The notes under the pieces: generated by a model | Database searches by the model: none | What the model was told of the DNA's origin: nothing | Seen by the model: the letters and a program-made list of their open reading frames with translations, nothing else | Translations under genes and position numbers: made by a program | Assembly: GCF_001469215.1 (NCBI RefSeq) | Contig: NZ_LOFH01000017.1 | Coordinates: forward strand, 1-36,144 | Direction: 5' to 3' | Source: Pseudoalteromonas sp. H105 | GTDB lineage: Bacteria > Pseudomonadota > Gammaproteobacteria > Enterobacterales > Alteromonadaceae | Length of the DNA: 36,144 bases | Part shown: positions 29,641 through 36,144 of the stretch, piece by piece | Position numbering within the stretch: the first letter of the stretch is position 1 | How the letters are laid out: the number at the start of each line of letters is the position of its first letter

Positions 29641-31485
29641 TTATTTACTAAATAAGTTATCAATAGTCCCCTGCGCTAGCGGGTGATAGCCCGGGCGCGC
29701 GTTGATATAGATCTTATGGGCCCATTCGCGTTTACCGTTGGTGATCAGTGCTTTGTATAGAGGAACAATCAACTTACGGCGGCCAATGCTGGTTAAATGC
29801 TTATCAAGGGCAGGATAAATAGGCTGATAGCCATTCCCTACAGCCAACATGTACCATGCAAAAGCACGTTCAGCATTGGTTGCTTGAGTAAGATTAAATT
29901 CGCGGTCTAACTCCGTCATTTTTTCGATGCTTAAATCGCGTGGTAAATTATTTAAAAAGTGTAACCACTCGTGCACTGTCCAGTTTGCTGTCGGAAGCTG
30001 TGCTGCGGTTGTTGAACCTTGTAACCACGCTGTTTTAGCCGCATCTACTTTGTCAAAAGCATCAGAGGTTGGGTTAGGTGCATCACTTGGTAAACCTGGT
30101 TCAAAAATCCACTCATTCACTTTATCCATGCTCACAACGCCTGGGTACTTTTCAATTAAGTTCGCTTCAATATACGTAACAAATTGGGCTGTCGTTAATG
30201 ATTTAAAAGCGAACTCGTCAAAGTAGGTTTTTACAAACGCATCAAACTTTTCGCGGCCGTATTGGTTTTCAAGGTAGATTAAAAATAACTGACCTTTTGT
30301 GTATGGCACAGAGCTGAATGCGTCATCAGGATCGCGACCATTCAATTTCAAATTAAGGCGGGTATCAGGCGCATCAATAGTGTTAAGTTGCGCACGCAAA
30401 CCAGCCGCATCAAGCGCTTGTTCCATGACGGCACGGTCACGGCCAAATACTTCTTCCATAATACGGTTTTCAACGTATGAGGTAAAACCTTCGTTAAGCC
30501 ATAAATCTTCCCATGTTGCATTGGTTACTAAGTTACCAGACCAGGAGTGCGCAAGTTCATGGGCAATTAGGTTAACTAAACTTTTATCACCGGCCACGAC
30601 AGTTGGGGTAATAAATGATAGACGTGGGTTTTCCATGCCACCAAATGGGAAGCTAGGTGGTAGCATAAGTAAGTCGTAACGGCCCCATGCATAGTCACCA
30701 TACATTTCGTTGGTTTTATCGATCATTGCTTGAGTGTCATTAAACTCAGCGACAGAGGCATCTAAAATCTCAGGCTCTGCAAAAATACCGGTTTGTTTAG
30801 ACATCGCTTTAAACTCTAAGTTACCTGCGCCAATCGCAATTAAGTAAGGAGAGATCGCTTGTGGCATAGTGAAGTGGTAATCACCATCTTTATATAATGC
30901 GTCTTTGTTATCGGCGCTCATGACCGCGCGAATGTCTTTAGGTGTTTGAATACGGGCAGTATAAGTTACACGCATTGCAGGGGTATCTTGCACGGGTAAC
31001 CAGCTACGCGCATGAATAGCTTGTGACTGACTGTACATAAATGGGTGTGTTTTACTCGCGGTTTGTTCAGGTGTTAGCCACTGTAAGCCAGATGCTTCTG
31101 GACGGCTGTTGTAGTAAATACGGACTTTCTGCGCTTGACTGCTAAAGGTGATTGTGAGCTTTGAACCTTTGACGTCATCGCGTTTAGCCAGTGCAAAATC
31201 TGCTTTTTTCCAGCGACCTTTTTGTGTTTTGTACATCACTTTATCAATGTCTAAATCACGCGTATCCAAGACAAGGTGTCTACTGTTCACATTTTGCCAC
31301 GCTAGCGTATGCTCAACAAACCCTTCTAATTGCTTGTCTGCAAAATCGACATCTAAATCTAAGTTTAAATGCGTAGTTATCACGTCATTAATGTTAGCGT
31401 AGGAGTTTTGGTCAACGGCGCTGGCCATAGCGTGCGAACACATACCGGCCATCGCGAGGCTTAAAAAAAGAGGTGTGATTTTCAT
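29641..31485 (-). CDS. M1 family metallopeptidase (aminopeptidase, leukotriene-A4-hydrolase-like)
   Basis: From the ATG at 31485 (AGGG 6 bases upstream; a GTG five codons earlier lacks a site) the product is 614 aa with a signal peptide (LFLSLAMAGMCSHAMASA). The catalytic zinc site is HELAHSWSGN (H309, E310, H313) with the third ligand in DLWLNEGFTSYVE, and the exopeptidase motif GGMENPRL lies 30 residues before it. The C-terminal helical domain is like that of leukotriene A4 hydrolase, and the protein resembles the cold-active aminopeptidases of marine bacteria. It should release N-terminal residues from peptides in the periplasm. Confidence 0.94.
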   Translation of the reverse strand: MKITPLFLSLAMAGMCSHAMASAVDQNSYANINDVITTHLNLDLDVDFADKQLEGFVEHTLAWQNVNSRHLVLDTRDLDIDKVMYKTQKGRWKKADFALAKRDDVKGSKLTITFSSQAQKVRIYYNSRPEASGLQWLTPEQTASKTHPFMYSQSQAIHARSWLPVQDTPAMRVTYTARIQTPKDIRAVMSADNKDALYKDGDYHFTMPQAISPYLIAIGAGNLEFKAMSKQTGIFAEPEILDASVAEFNDTQAMIDKTNEMYGDYAWGRYDLLMLPPSFPFGGMENPRLSFITPTVVAGDKSLVNLIAHELAHSWSGNLVTNATWEDLWLNEGFTSYVENRIMEEVFGRDRAVMEQALDAAGLRAQLNTIDAPDTRLNLKLNGRDPDDAFSSVPYTKGQLFLIYLENQYGREKFDAFVKTYFDEFAFKSLTTAQFVTYIEANLIEKYPGVVSMDKVNEWIFEPGLPSDAPNPTSDAFDKVDAAKTAWLQGSTTAAQLPTANWTVHEWLHFLNNLPRDLSIEKMTELDREFNLTQATNAERAFAWYMLAVGNGYQPIYPALDKHLTSIGRRKLIVPLYKALITNGKREWAHKIYINARPGYHPLAQGTIDNLFSK

Positions 31486-31627
31486 AATTACCCTGAACAC
31501 AAATAAAAAGTGCAGGTTTTATATCACGATGGGAAGCTAGGTTGAACAATTTATGCAATCTGATGCGTGTTTTGCGATGATGAGGTAAACTAGGGCGATT
31601 AGTGACAATTAACCTTTGAGGCGCTTT

Positions 31628-32638
31628 GTGGCTCACTCCCTACAGGCTTTTCACACATTCTCATTACCAAGTCAGTGCTCAACAATCACTGAGATAACTG
31701 ATTTGAATCAGTTACAGCAACAATCATTTGCGTCTCCTTTTTGTATTTTGGGTGAGGGCAGTAACACCGTATTTTTGGATGATTACCAAGGGACAGTGAT
31801 TAAAATGGCAACCAAAGGCATCACGGTCACGCAGCGAGAGCATGACTATTTATTGGATGTTGCGGCCGGTGAAAATTGGCATCAGTTGGTTGTTTATACG
31901 CTAGCGCACACGATGCCGGGCTTAGAGAATTTAGCGCTTATTCCCGGGACTGTCGGCGCAGCACCGGTACAAAATATTGGGGCTTATGGCGTTGAGCTGG
32001 CGAAGTATGTTGACTATGTTGACTATTTTGATATTGCCAGTAAAAAAATAGTGCGTTTGAGTAAAGATGCATGCTTGTTTGGTTATCGCGATTCTATCTT
32101 TAAACACTGTTTAAAGAACAAGGTGGTGATCGTACAAGTCGGACTTTGTTTGCCAAAGCTCTGGCAGCCAGAGTTAAGTTATGGGCCATTAAAGCAACTA
32201 GAACATGTCACGCCTCATACAATCTTTGACCAAGTTATTAAAACACGCAGCAGTAAACTCCCCGATCCTTATACGCTTGCTAATGCGGGCAGCTTTTTTA
32301 AAAACCCTATTATTAAAAACGATAGACTTAAGGTGTTGCTCAAAAAATACCCGCAGCTCCCTCATTATCACTATGATGATAACCATCATAAAGTGGCAGC
32401 CGGTTGGTTAATTGAGCAGGCGGGTTTAAAGGGGTTTCGCATTGCGGGTATTGAAGTGCATCAGCAGCAAGCGCTTGTATTGGTCAATTACGGGGAGAGT
32501 GCTGGGAGCGATCTAATCGCTATGGTTAAACATATACAACAGCAGGTTTGGCAATGCTATGAAATAAGTTTACAACACGAGGTGCGTTTGATGACAAAGC
32601 GTGATGAGTGCCACCTTGATTTAGGGGGCATTGCATGA
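31628..32638 (+). CDS. murB: UDP-N-acetylenolpyruvoylglucosamine reductase
   Basis: MurB reduces UDP-GlcNAc-enolpyruvate to UDP-MurNAc in peptidoglycan synthesis, using FAD and NADPH. The 336-aa protein shows CILGEGSNTVFLDDYQGTVI, PGLENLALIPGTVGAAPVQN, IGAYGVELAKYV and ANAGSFFKNPI, the standard FAD and active-site segments. I chose GTG at 31628, with TTGAGG six bases upstream, because the N-terminus AHSLQAFHTFSLPSQC then aligns with other MurB proteins; a TTG at 31616 would overlap that ribosome site. Its stop overlaps the birA start (ATGA). Confidence 0.95.
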   Translation: MAHSLQAFHTFSLPSQCSTITEITDLNQLQQQSFASPFCILGEGSNTVFLDDYQGTVIKMATKGITVTQREHDYLLDVAAGENWHQLVVYTLAHTMPGLENLALIPGTVGAAPVQNIGAYGVELAKYVDYVDYFDIASKKIVRLSKDACLFGYRDSIFKHCLKNKVVIVQVGLCLPKLWQPELSYGPLKQLEHVTPHTIFDQVIKTRSSKLPDPYTLANAGSFFKNPIIKNDRLKVLLKKYPQLPHYHYDDNHHKVAAGWLIEQAGLKGFRIAGIEVHQQQALVLVNYGESAGSDLIAMVKHIQQQVWQCYEISLQHEVRLMTKRDECHLDLGGIA

Positions 32639-33627
32639 AAGCGCCAGATGGCAATAAATTAGCAATTTTAAATACCCTAAATAACAGTGGTTTTATTTCA
32701 GGACAATTACTTGCTGAACAACTCGGAATTAGCCGCGCTGCGGTGAGTAAACATATTCAAAGCCTGCAAGAGATGGGCCTTGATATCTTCAAGGTCAATG
32801 GTAAGGGGTATCGTTTAAATAATGTGGTCAGCTTATTAAATGAAAGTGTCATTGCAGATTATTACCAAGCACTTGGGGCAAATACAGCGCAAATCGAAGT
32901 GCAGCCAATCATCGATTCAACTAATAGCGAACTAATGCGACGCATCACGGCCAAGCAAACAGTCGACTCCGGGACTGTAATCGTTGCTGAAATGCAACAA
33001 GCAGGACGAGGTCGCAGAGGACGTGTTTGGCAGTCGCCCTTTGGGGCCAACCTTTATTATAGCTATTACTGGCGTTTGGATGATGGTCTGCAAGCAGCAA
33101 TGGGTATGTCGGTTGCGGTAGGACTTGCTGTTTATGATACTTTAAAGGCTCTTTACCAGCTTGAAATAGAGCTAAAATGGCCGAATGATATTTACCTTAA
33201 TAAAGAAAAACTCGCAGGGGTATTGGTTGAGCTCGATGGCCAACCTCAAGGCCCATGTCAGCTTGTAATTGGGATAGGCATCAATCTACAGATGCCAGAA
33301 AGTGCCAGTCAGCATATAGATCAAGCATGGACCGATCTAAGCCAGCATACCTCGCAATTAGATAAGAACAAACTCGTTGCACACCTTACTTATTACCTAG
33401 AGCAGCGCTTAACGCAATACAGTGAAACGGGTTTAGTGGATATGTATCAACAATGGAATACCTTAGATGCCTTTGCAGGGCAGTGCGTAGAGTTAAACAC
33501 TGGACACAGGAGCTGGCGAGGTATTTGTGAAGGAATAGATATGCAGGGGGGGATTCGCATTCGCCAAGACGGTGAAGCAAAAAGTTACTATGGCGGCGAA
33601 ATATCTTTACGTAAGGCGCAACAATGA
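32635..33627 (+). CDS. birA: Bifunctional biotin-protein ligase / biotin operon repressor
   Basis: The 330-aa protein has an N-terminal winged HTH (residues 8-62: SGQLLAEQLGISRAAVSKHI, then KVNGKGYRL) and a ligase domain with the biotinyl-AMP loop QAGRGRRGRVWQSPFGANL (122-140) and ELKWPNDIYLNKEKLAGVLV. The C-terminal SH3-like domain is present. It attaches biotin to acetyl-CoA carboxylase BCCP and can repress biotin genes. Overlaps of 4 bases at both ends place it between murB and coaX in a tightly coupled operon. Confidence 0.96.
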   Translation: MKAPDGNKLAILNTLNNSGFISGQLLAEQLGISRAAVSKHIQSLQEMGLDIFKVNGKGYRLNNVVSLLNESVIADYYQALGANTAQIEVQPIIDSTNSELMRRITAKQTVDSGTVIVAEMQQAGRGRRGRVWQSPFGANLYYSYYWRLDDGLQAAMGMSVAVGLAVYDTLKALYQLEIELKWPNDIYLNKEKLAGVLVELDGQPQGPCQLVIGIGINLQMPESASQHIDQAWTDLSQHTSQLDKNKLVAHLTYYLEQRLTQYSETGLVDMYQQWNTLDAFAGQCVELNTGHRSWRGICEGIDMQGGIRIRQDGEAKSYYGGEISLRKAQQ

Positions 33628-34319
33628 GATTGTTAATCGATGTAGGGAATACCGCATTAAAAGCGGCGTACTCCAATGAGCGTAATATTACTTCCTGCAA
33701 TGTAAACACATTAGTATGGCAACAAGTTACAGAGGTTGTGTATGCCTGTGTTGGTAAAAGTGAGCTGCTAGATACGCTATTAGCGCAGGCCGCGACATTG
33801 AATATCCCATGTTATGAAGCTGCAGTTAGCAAGCAGCTCGAAAACTTACATTGTGCCTATGAACACTATCAAAACTTAGGTATTGATCGCTGGTTAGCGC
33901 TCATTGCAGTGTATACCTTATGGCCAAAACAAGATTGCATTATTGTTGATACAGGCACAGCGACCACGATTGATGTGTTAGATGCAGGCGGACAACACCT
34001 AGGAGGGTGGATAATACCGGGGCTTGATTTAATGACTCGGTCATTAACCCAAAATACTCAGCGCGTGTTTGATGATGAAACAACATCATTTAGCAGTGAG
34101 CTTGGTATAAACACCCCAAATGGACTAAAAAATGGCGCCCTTGTGGCAACAATCGGTGCAGTTGAGCAAGCAAAGCTGCATTTAAATAATAAAAAGCCCA
34201 AACTGATTTTTGCTGGCGGTTATGGTGAATTACTCCAAACACAATTTTCGGAAGCTATTTTTGCGCCGCAATTAGTAATGCATGGCTTGAGCTATTGGCG
34301 AGAATTGTATAAAAAGTAA
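33624..34319 (+). CDS. coaX: Type III pantothenate kinase
   Basis: CoaX catalyses the first step of CoA synthesis. The 231-aa protein has the ASKHA-fold motifs LLIDVGNTALKAAY (residues 3-16), GIDRWLALIAVY (86-97), VDTGTATTIDVLDAGGQHLG (108-127) and GGWIIPGLDLM. It is at the place where E. coli has the unrelated type I enzyme CoaA, so the step is kept by a non-homologous replacement. The ATG overlaps the birA stop. Confidence 0.95.
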   Translation: MRLLIDVGNTALKAAYSNERNITSCNVNTLVWQQVTEVVYACVGKSELLDTLLAQAATLNIPCYEAAVSKQLENLHCAYEHYQNLGIDRWLALIAVYTLWPKQDCIIVDTGTATTIDVLDAGGQHLGGWIIPGLDLMTRSLTQNTQRVFDDETTSFSSELGINTPNGLKNGALVATIGAVEQAKLHLNNKKPKLIFAGGYGELLQTQFSEAIFAPQLVMHGLSYWRELYKK

Positions 34320-34360
34320 CAAAATTGCACGTGTTTGCCTGATTTATGAGCATTTGAGTT

Positions 34361-34378
34361 AAAAAGTTACACTTTTTT
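34361..34378 (+). terminator. Weak A/T-rich hairpin after coaX
   Basis: AAAAAGT and ACTTTTT form a 7-bp stem with a 3-base loop and a following T. It could stop transcripts from murB-birA-coaX before the tRNA promoter, but it is weak. Confidence 0.35.
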
Positions 34379-34389
34379 CAAATTTATTG

Positions 34390-34425
34390 TTGCATCCCAA
34401 TAAACCTTACTCTAATATCTCGCCC
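34390..34425 (+). promoter_or_regulatory. Promoter of the tRNA-tuf operon
   Basis: A -35 TTGCAT (34390-34395) and a -10 TAATAT (34413-34418) are separated by 17 bases. A GC-rich discriminator (CTCGCCCCG) follows, which is typical of stable-RNA promoters under stringent control. Transcription would begin about 15 bases before the first tRNA. Confidence 0.75.
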
Positions 34426-34439
34426 CGTACTAAAGCAGT

Positions 34440-34515
<76 letters not shown>

Positions 34516-34554
34516 CTTTCCTTTTACCGGAAGTGCTTAGTAAAGAATTATCGT

Positions 34555-34639
34555 GGAGGGGTTCCCGAGCGGCCAAAGGGATCAGACTGTAAATCTGACG
34601 GCTCAGCCTTCGCTGGTTCGAATCCAGCTCCCTCCACCA
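34555..34639 (+). tRNA. tyrU: tRNA-Tyr (anticodon GUA)
   Basis: The 85-base class II tRNA has a long variable arm, acceptor GGAGGGG paired with TCCCTCC, encoded CCA, and anticodon GTA at 34589-34591 in the loop CTGTAAA. Confidence 0.97.
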
Positions 34640-34683
34640 CTTTATTCTTGACGGTTAGAGGTAGTTTAAGAACAGGTTCCTAA

Positions 34684-34759
<76 letters not shown>

Positions 34760-34771
34760 GTTTCTGGTTTT

Positions 34772-34847
34772 GCTGATATAGCTCAGTTGGTAGAGCGCAC
34801 CCTTGGTAAGGGTGAGGTCGGCAGTTCAAATCTGCCTATCAGCACCA
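34772..34847 (+). tRNA. thrT: tRNA-Thr (anticodon GGU)
   Basis: The 76-base cloverleaf has acceptor GCTGATA paired with TATCAGC, encoded CCA, and anticodon GGT at 34805-34807 in the loop TTGGTAA. It is the last tRNA before tuf. Confidence 0.97.
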
Positions 34848-34983
34848 GTCACATGAATCTTCTTGAACACTTCCTTTATCTGTCAGAAAATACTATTTGA
34901 AATTTGAAAAATTTAATTTAATCTACCTACTGGTGGATTATTTTCATATGTAATCTAGATACACAAAACTGATAGGTTCCGTC

Positions 34984-36144
34984 ATGGCAAAAGAAAAGTT
35001 TGAACGCGTAAAACCGCACGTAAACGTTGGTACAATCGGCCACGTTGACCACGGTAAAACTACCCTAACTGCAGCAATCACTAACGTACTTGCAAAAGTA
35101 TACGGTGGTGTAGCTAAAGACTTCGCATCAATCGATAACGCTCCAGAAGAGCGCGAGCGTGGTATCACAATCTCAACATCACACGTTGAGTACGATACTC
35201 CTACTCGTCACTACGCACACGTAGACTGTCCTGGACACGCCGATTATGTTAAAAACATGATCACTGGTGCTGCTCAAATGGACGGCGCTATCCTAGTTGT
35301 TGCTGCAACTGACGGCCCTATGCCACAAACGCGTGAGCACATCCTACTTTCTCGTCAGGTTGGCGTTCCTTACATCATCGTATTTATGAACAAATGTGAC
35401 ATGGTTGATGATGAAGAGCTACTTGAGCTAGTAGAAATGGAAGTTCGTGAACTTCTTTCTGAATATGACTTCCCAGGTGATGACTTACCACTAATTCAAG
35501 GTTCAGCTCTTAAAGCACTTGAAGGCGAAAAGCAGTGGGAAGACAAGATCGTTGAGCTTGCAGAAGCACTAGATTCTTACATTCCAGAGCCAGAGCGTGA
35601 CATCGATAAGCCATTCATCATGCCTATCGAAGACGTTTTCTCAATCCAAGGTCGTGGTACTGTTGTAACTGGCCGTGTTGAAGCTGGTATCATCAACGTG
35701 AATGACGAAGTTGAAATCGTTGGTATCAAAGAGACGACTAAGTCTACTTGTACTGGTGTTGAAATGTTCCGTAAGCTTCTTGACGAAGGTCGTGCTGGTG
35801 AGAACATTGGTGCACTTCTACGTGGTACTAAGCGTGAAGACGTTGAACGTGGTCAAGTACTAGCTAAGCCTGGTTCAATCAACCCACACACAACTTTCAC
35901 TTCAGAAGTATACGTACTTTCTAAAGATGAAGGTGGTCGTCATACTCCTTTCTTCAAAGGTTACCGTCCACAGTTCTACTTCCGTACAACTGACGTAACT
36001 GGTGACGTACAGTTACCAGAAGGCGTAGAAATGGTAATGCCTGGTGATAACGTTAAGATGACAGTAACTCTAATCGCGCCAATCGCGATGGATGAAGGTC
36101 TTCGTTTCGCTATCCGTGAAGGTGGCCGTACTGTAGGTGCTGGT
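34984..36144 (+). CDS. tuf: Elongation factor Tu (3' end cut by the window)
   Basis: The frame is open to the window end, giving 387 residues of a protein usually 394 long, so only the last few are missing. GTPase motifs are GHVDHGKT (19-26), RGITI (59-63), DCPGH (81-85), NKCD (136-139) and SAL (174-176). Domains 2 and 3 are intact. It delivers aminoacyl-tRNA to the ribosome. Codon choice is strongly biased (CGT, GGT, GAA, CTT/CTA), unlike most neighbours and as expected for very high expression. By its place after the four tRNAs it corresponds to tufB of E. coli; a second copy is likely elsewhere. AGG lies about 10 bases upstream of the ATG. Confidence 0.97.
   Translation, partial: MAKEKFERVKPHVNVGTIGHVDHGKTTLTAAITNVLAKVYGGVAKDFASIDNAPEERERGITISTSHVEYDTPTRHYAHVDCPGHADYVKNMITGAAQMDGAILVVAATDGPMPQTREHILLSRQVGVPYIIVFMNKCDMVDDEELLELVEMEVRELLSEYDFPGDDLPLIQGSALKALEGEKQWEDKIVELAEALDSYIPEPERDIDKPFIMPIEDVFSIQGRGTVVTGRVEAGIINVNDEVEIVGIKETTKSTCTGVEMFRKLLDEGRAGENIGALLRGTKREDVERGQVLAKPGSINPHTTFTSEVYVLSKDEGGRHTPFFKGYRPQFYFRTTDVTGDVQLPEGVEMVMPGDNVKMTVTLIAPIAMDEGLRFAIREGGRTVGAG

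Noticed and set aside
34984..36144. Truncated tuf as a pseudogene
   Set aside because: The frame is open to the last base of the window; it is cut only by the window boundary.

Overview
The window looks like chromosomal DNA of a marine gammaproteobacterium of the Alteromonadales, most likely Pseudoalteromonas or a close relative. This is inferred from the moderately AT-rich sequence, the rRNA/tRNA/tufB arrangement, the protein families present and the large signalling proteins; no database search was made.

Left end (1-1417): the 3' end of a 23S rRNA gene, an intact 5S rRNA gene, then an unusual array with a 199-bp period in which the 5S terminator is repeated three times and each copy is followed by a decaying 5S-like remnant. 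Next (1418-7277) comes a collinear set of seven genes: lipoprotein, double DUF350 membrane protein, membrane-anchored spermidine synthase-like protein, YjfI (DUF2170), PspA/IM30, YjfK (DUF2491) and a ribbon-helix-helix-like protein. This is a Yjf-type PspA/polyamine envelope system, with twin palindromic operators before the yjfI-like gene and a hairpin between pspA and the DUF2491 gene.

Middle (7347-20018): a small membrane protein; two tandem paralogous six-cysteine lipoproteins; a Fur-box-controlled pair (FagA-like ORF and class II fumarase FumC); a 60-aa protein; a DUF938 methyltransferase; a minus-strand set of MASE1-CHASE hybrid kinase, secreted alpha/beta hydrolase and FemAB-like acyltransferase; and an Lrp-type regulator divergent from a two-gene operon encoding a PrnB/indoleamine-dioxygenase-like haem protein and a kynureninase-like PLP enzyme, a probable tryptophan or tryptophan-analogue oxidation module. 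A DUF4124 protein lies tail-to-tail with it.

Right-middle (20143-31485): a very long chemoreceptor with nine HAMP units spaced exactly 45 residues apart, manC, a small 2OG-Fe(II) oxygenase, a hybrid kinase with a C-terminal HPt-like domain, a CsgD/VpsT-like LuxR regulator, HinT, a DUF2057 (YccT/CsgI-like) secreted protein and an M1 aminopeptidase.

Right end (31628-36144): the overlapping genes murB-birA-coaX, then tRNA-Thr(UGU), tRNA-Tyr(GUA), tRNA-Gly(UCC), tRNA-Thr(GGU) and the tuf gene (EF-Tu, cut by the window end). This order follows the classical enterobacterial rrnB-murB-birA-coaA-thrU-tyrU-glyT-thrT-tufB segment, but here about 31 kb separate the rRNA operon from murB.
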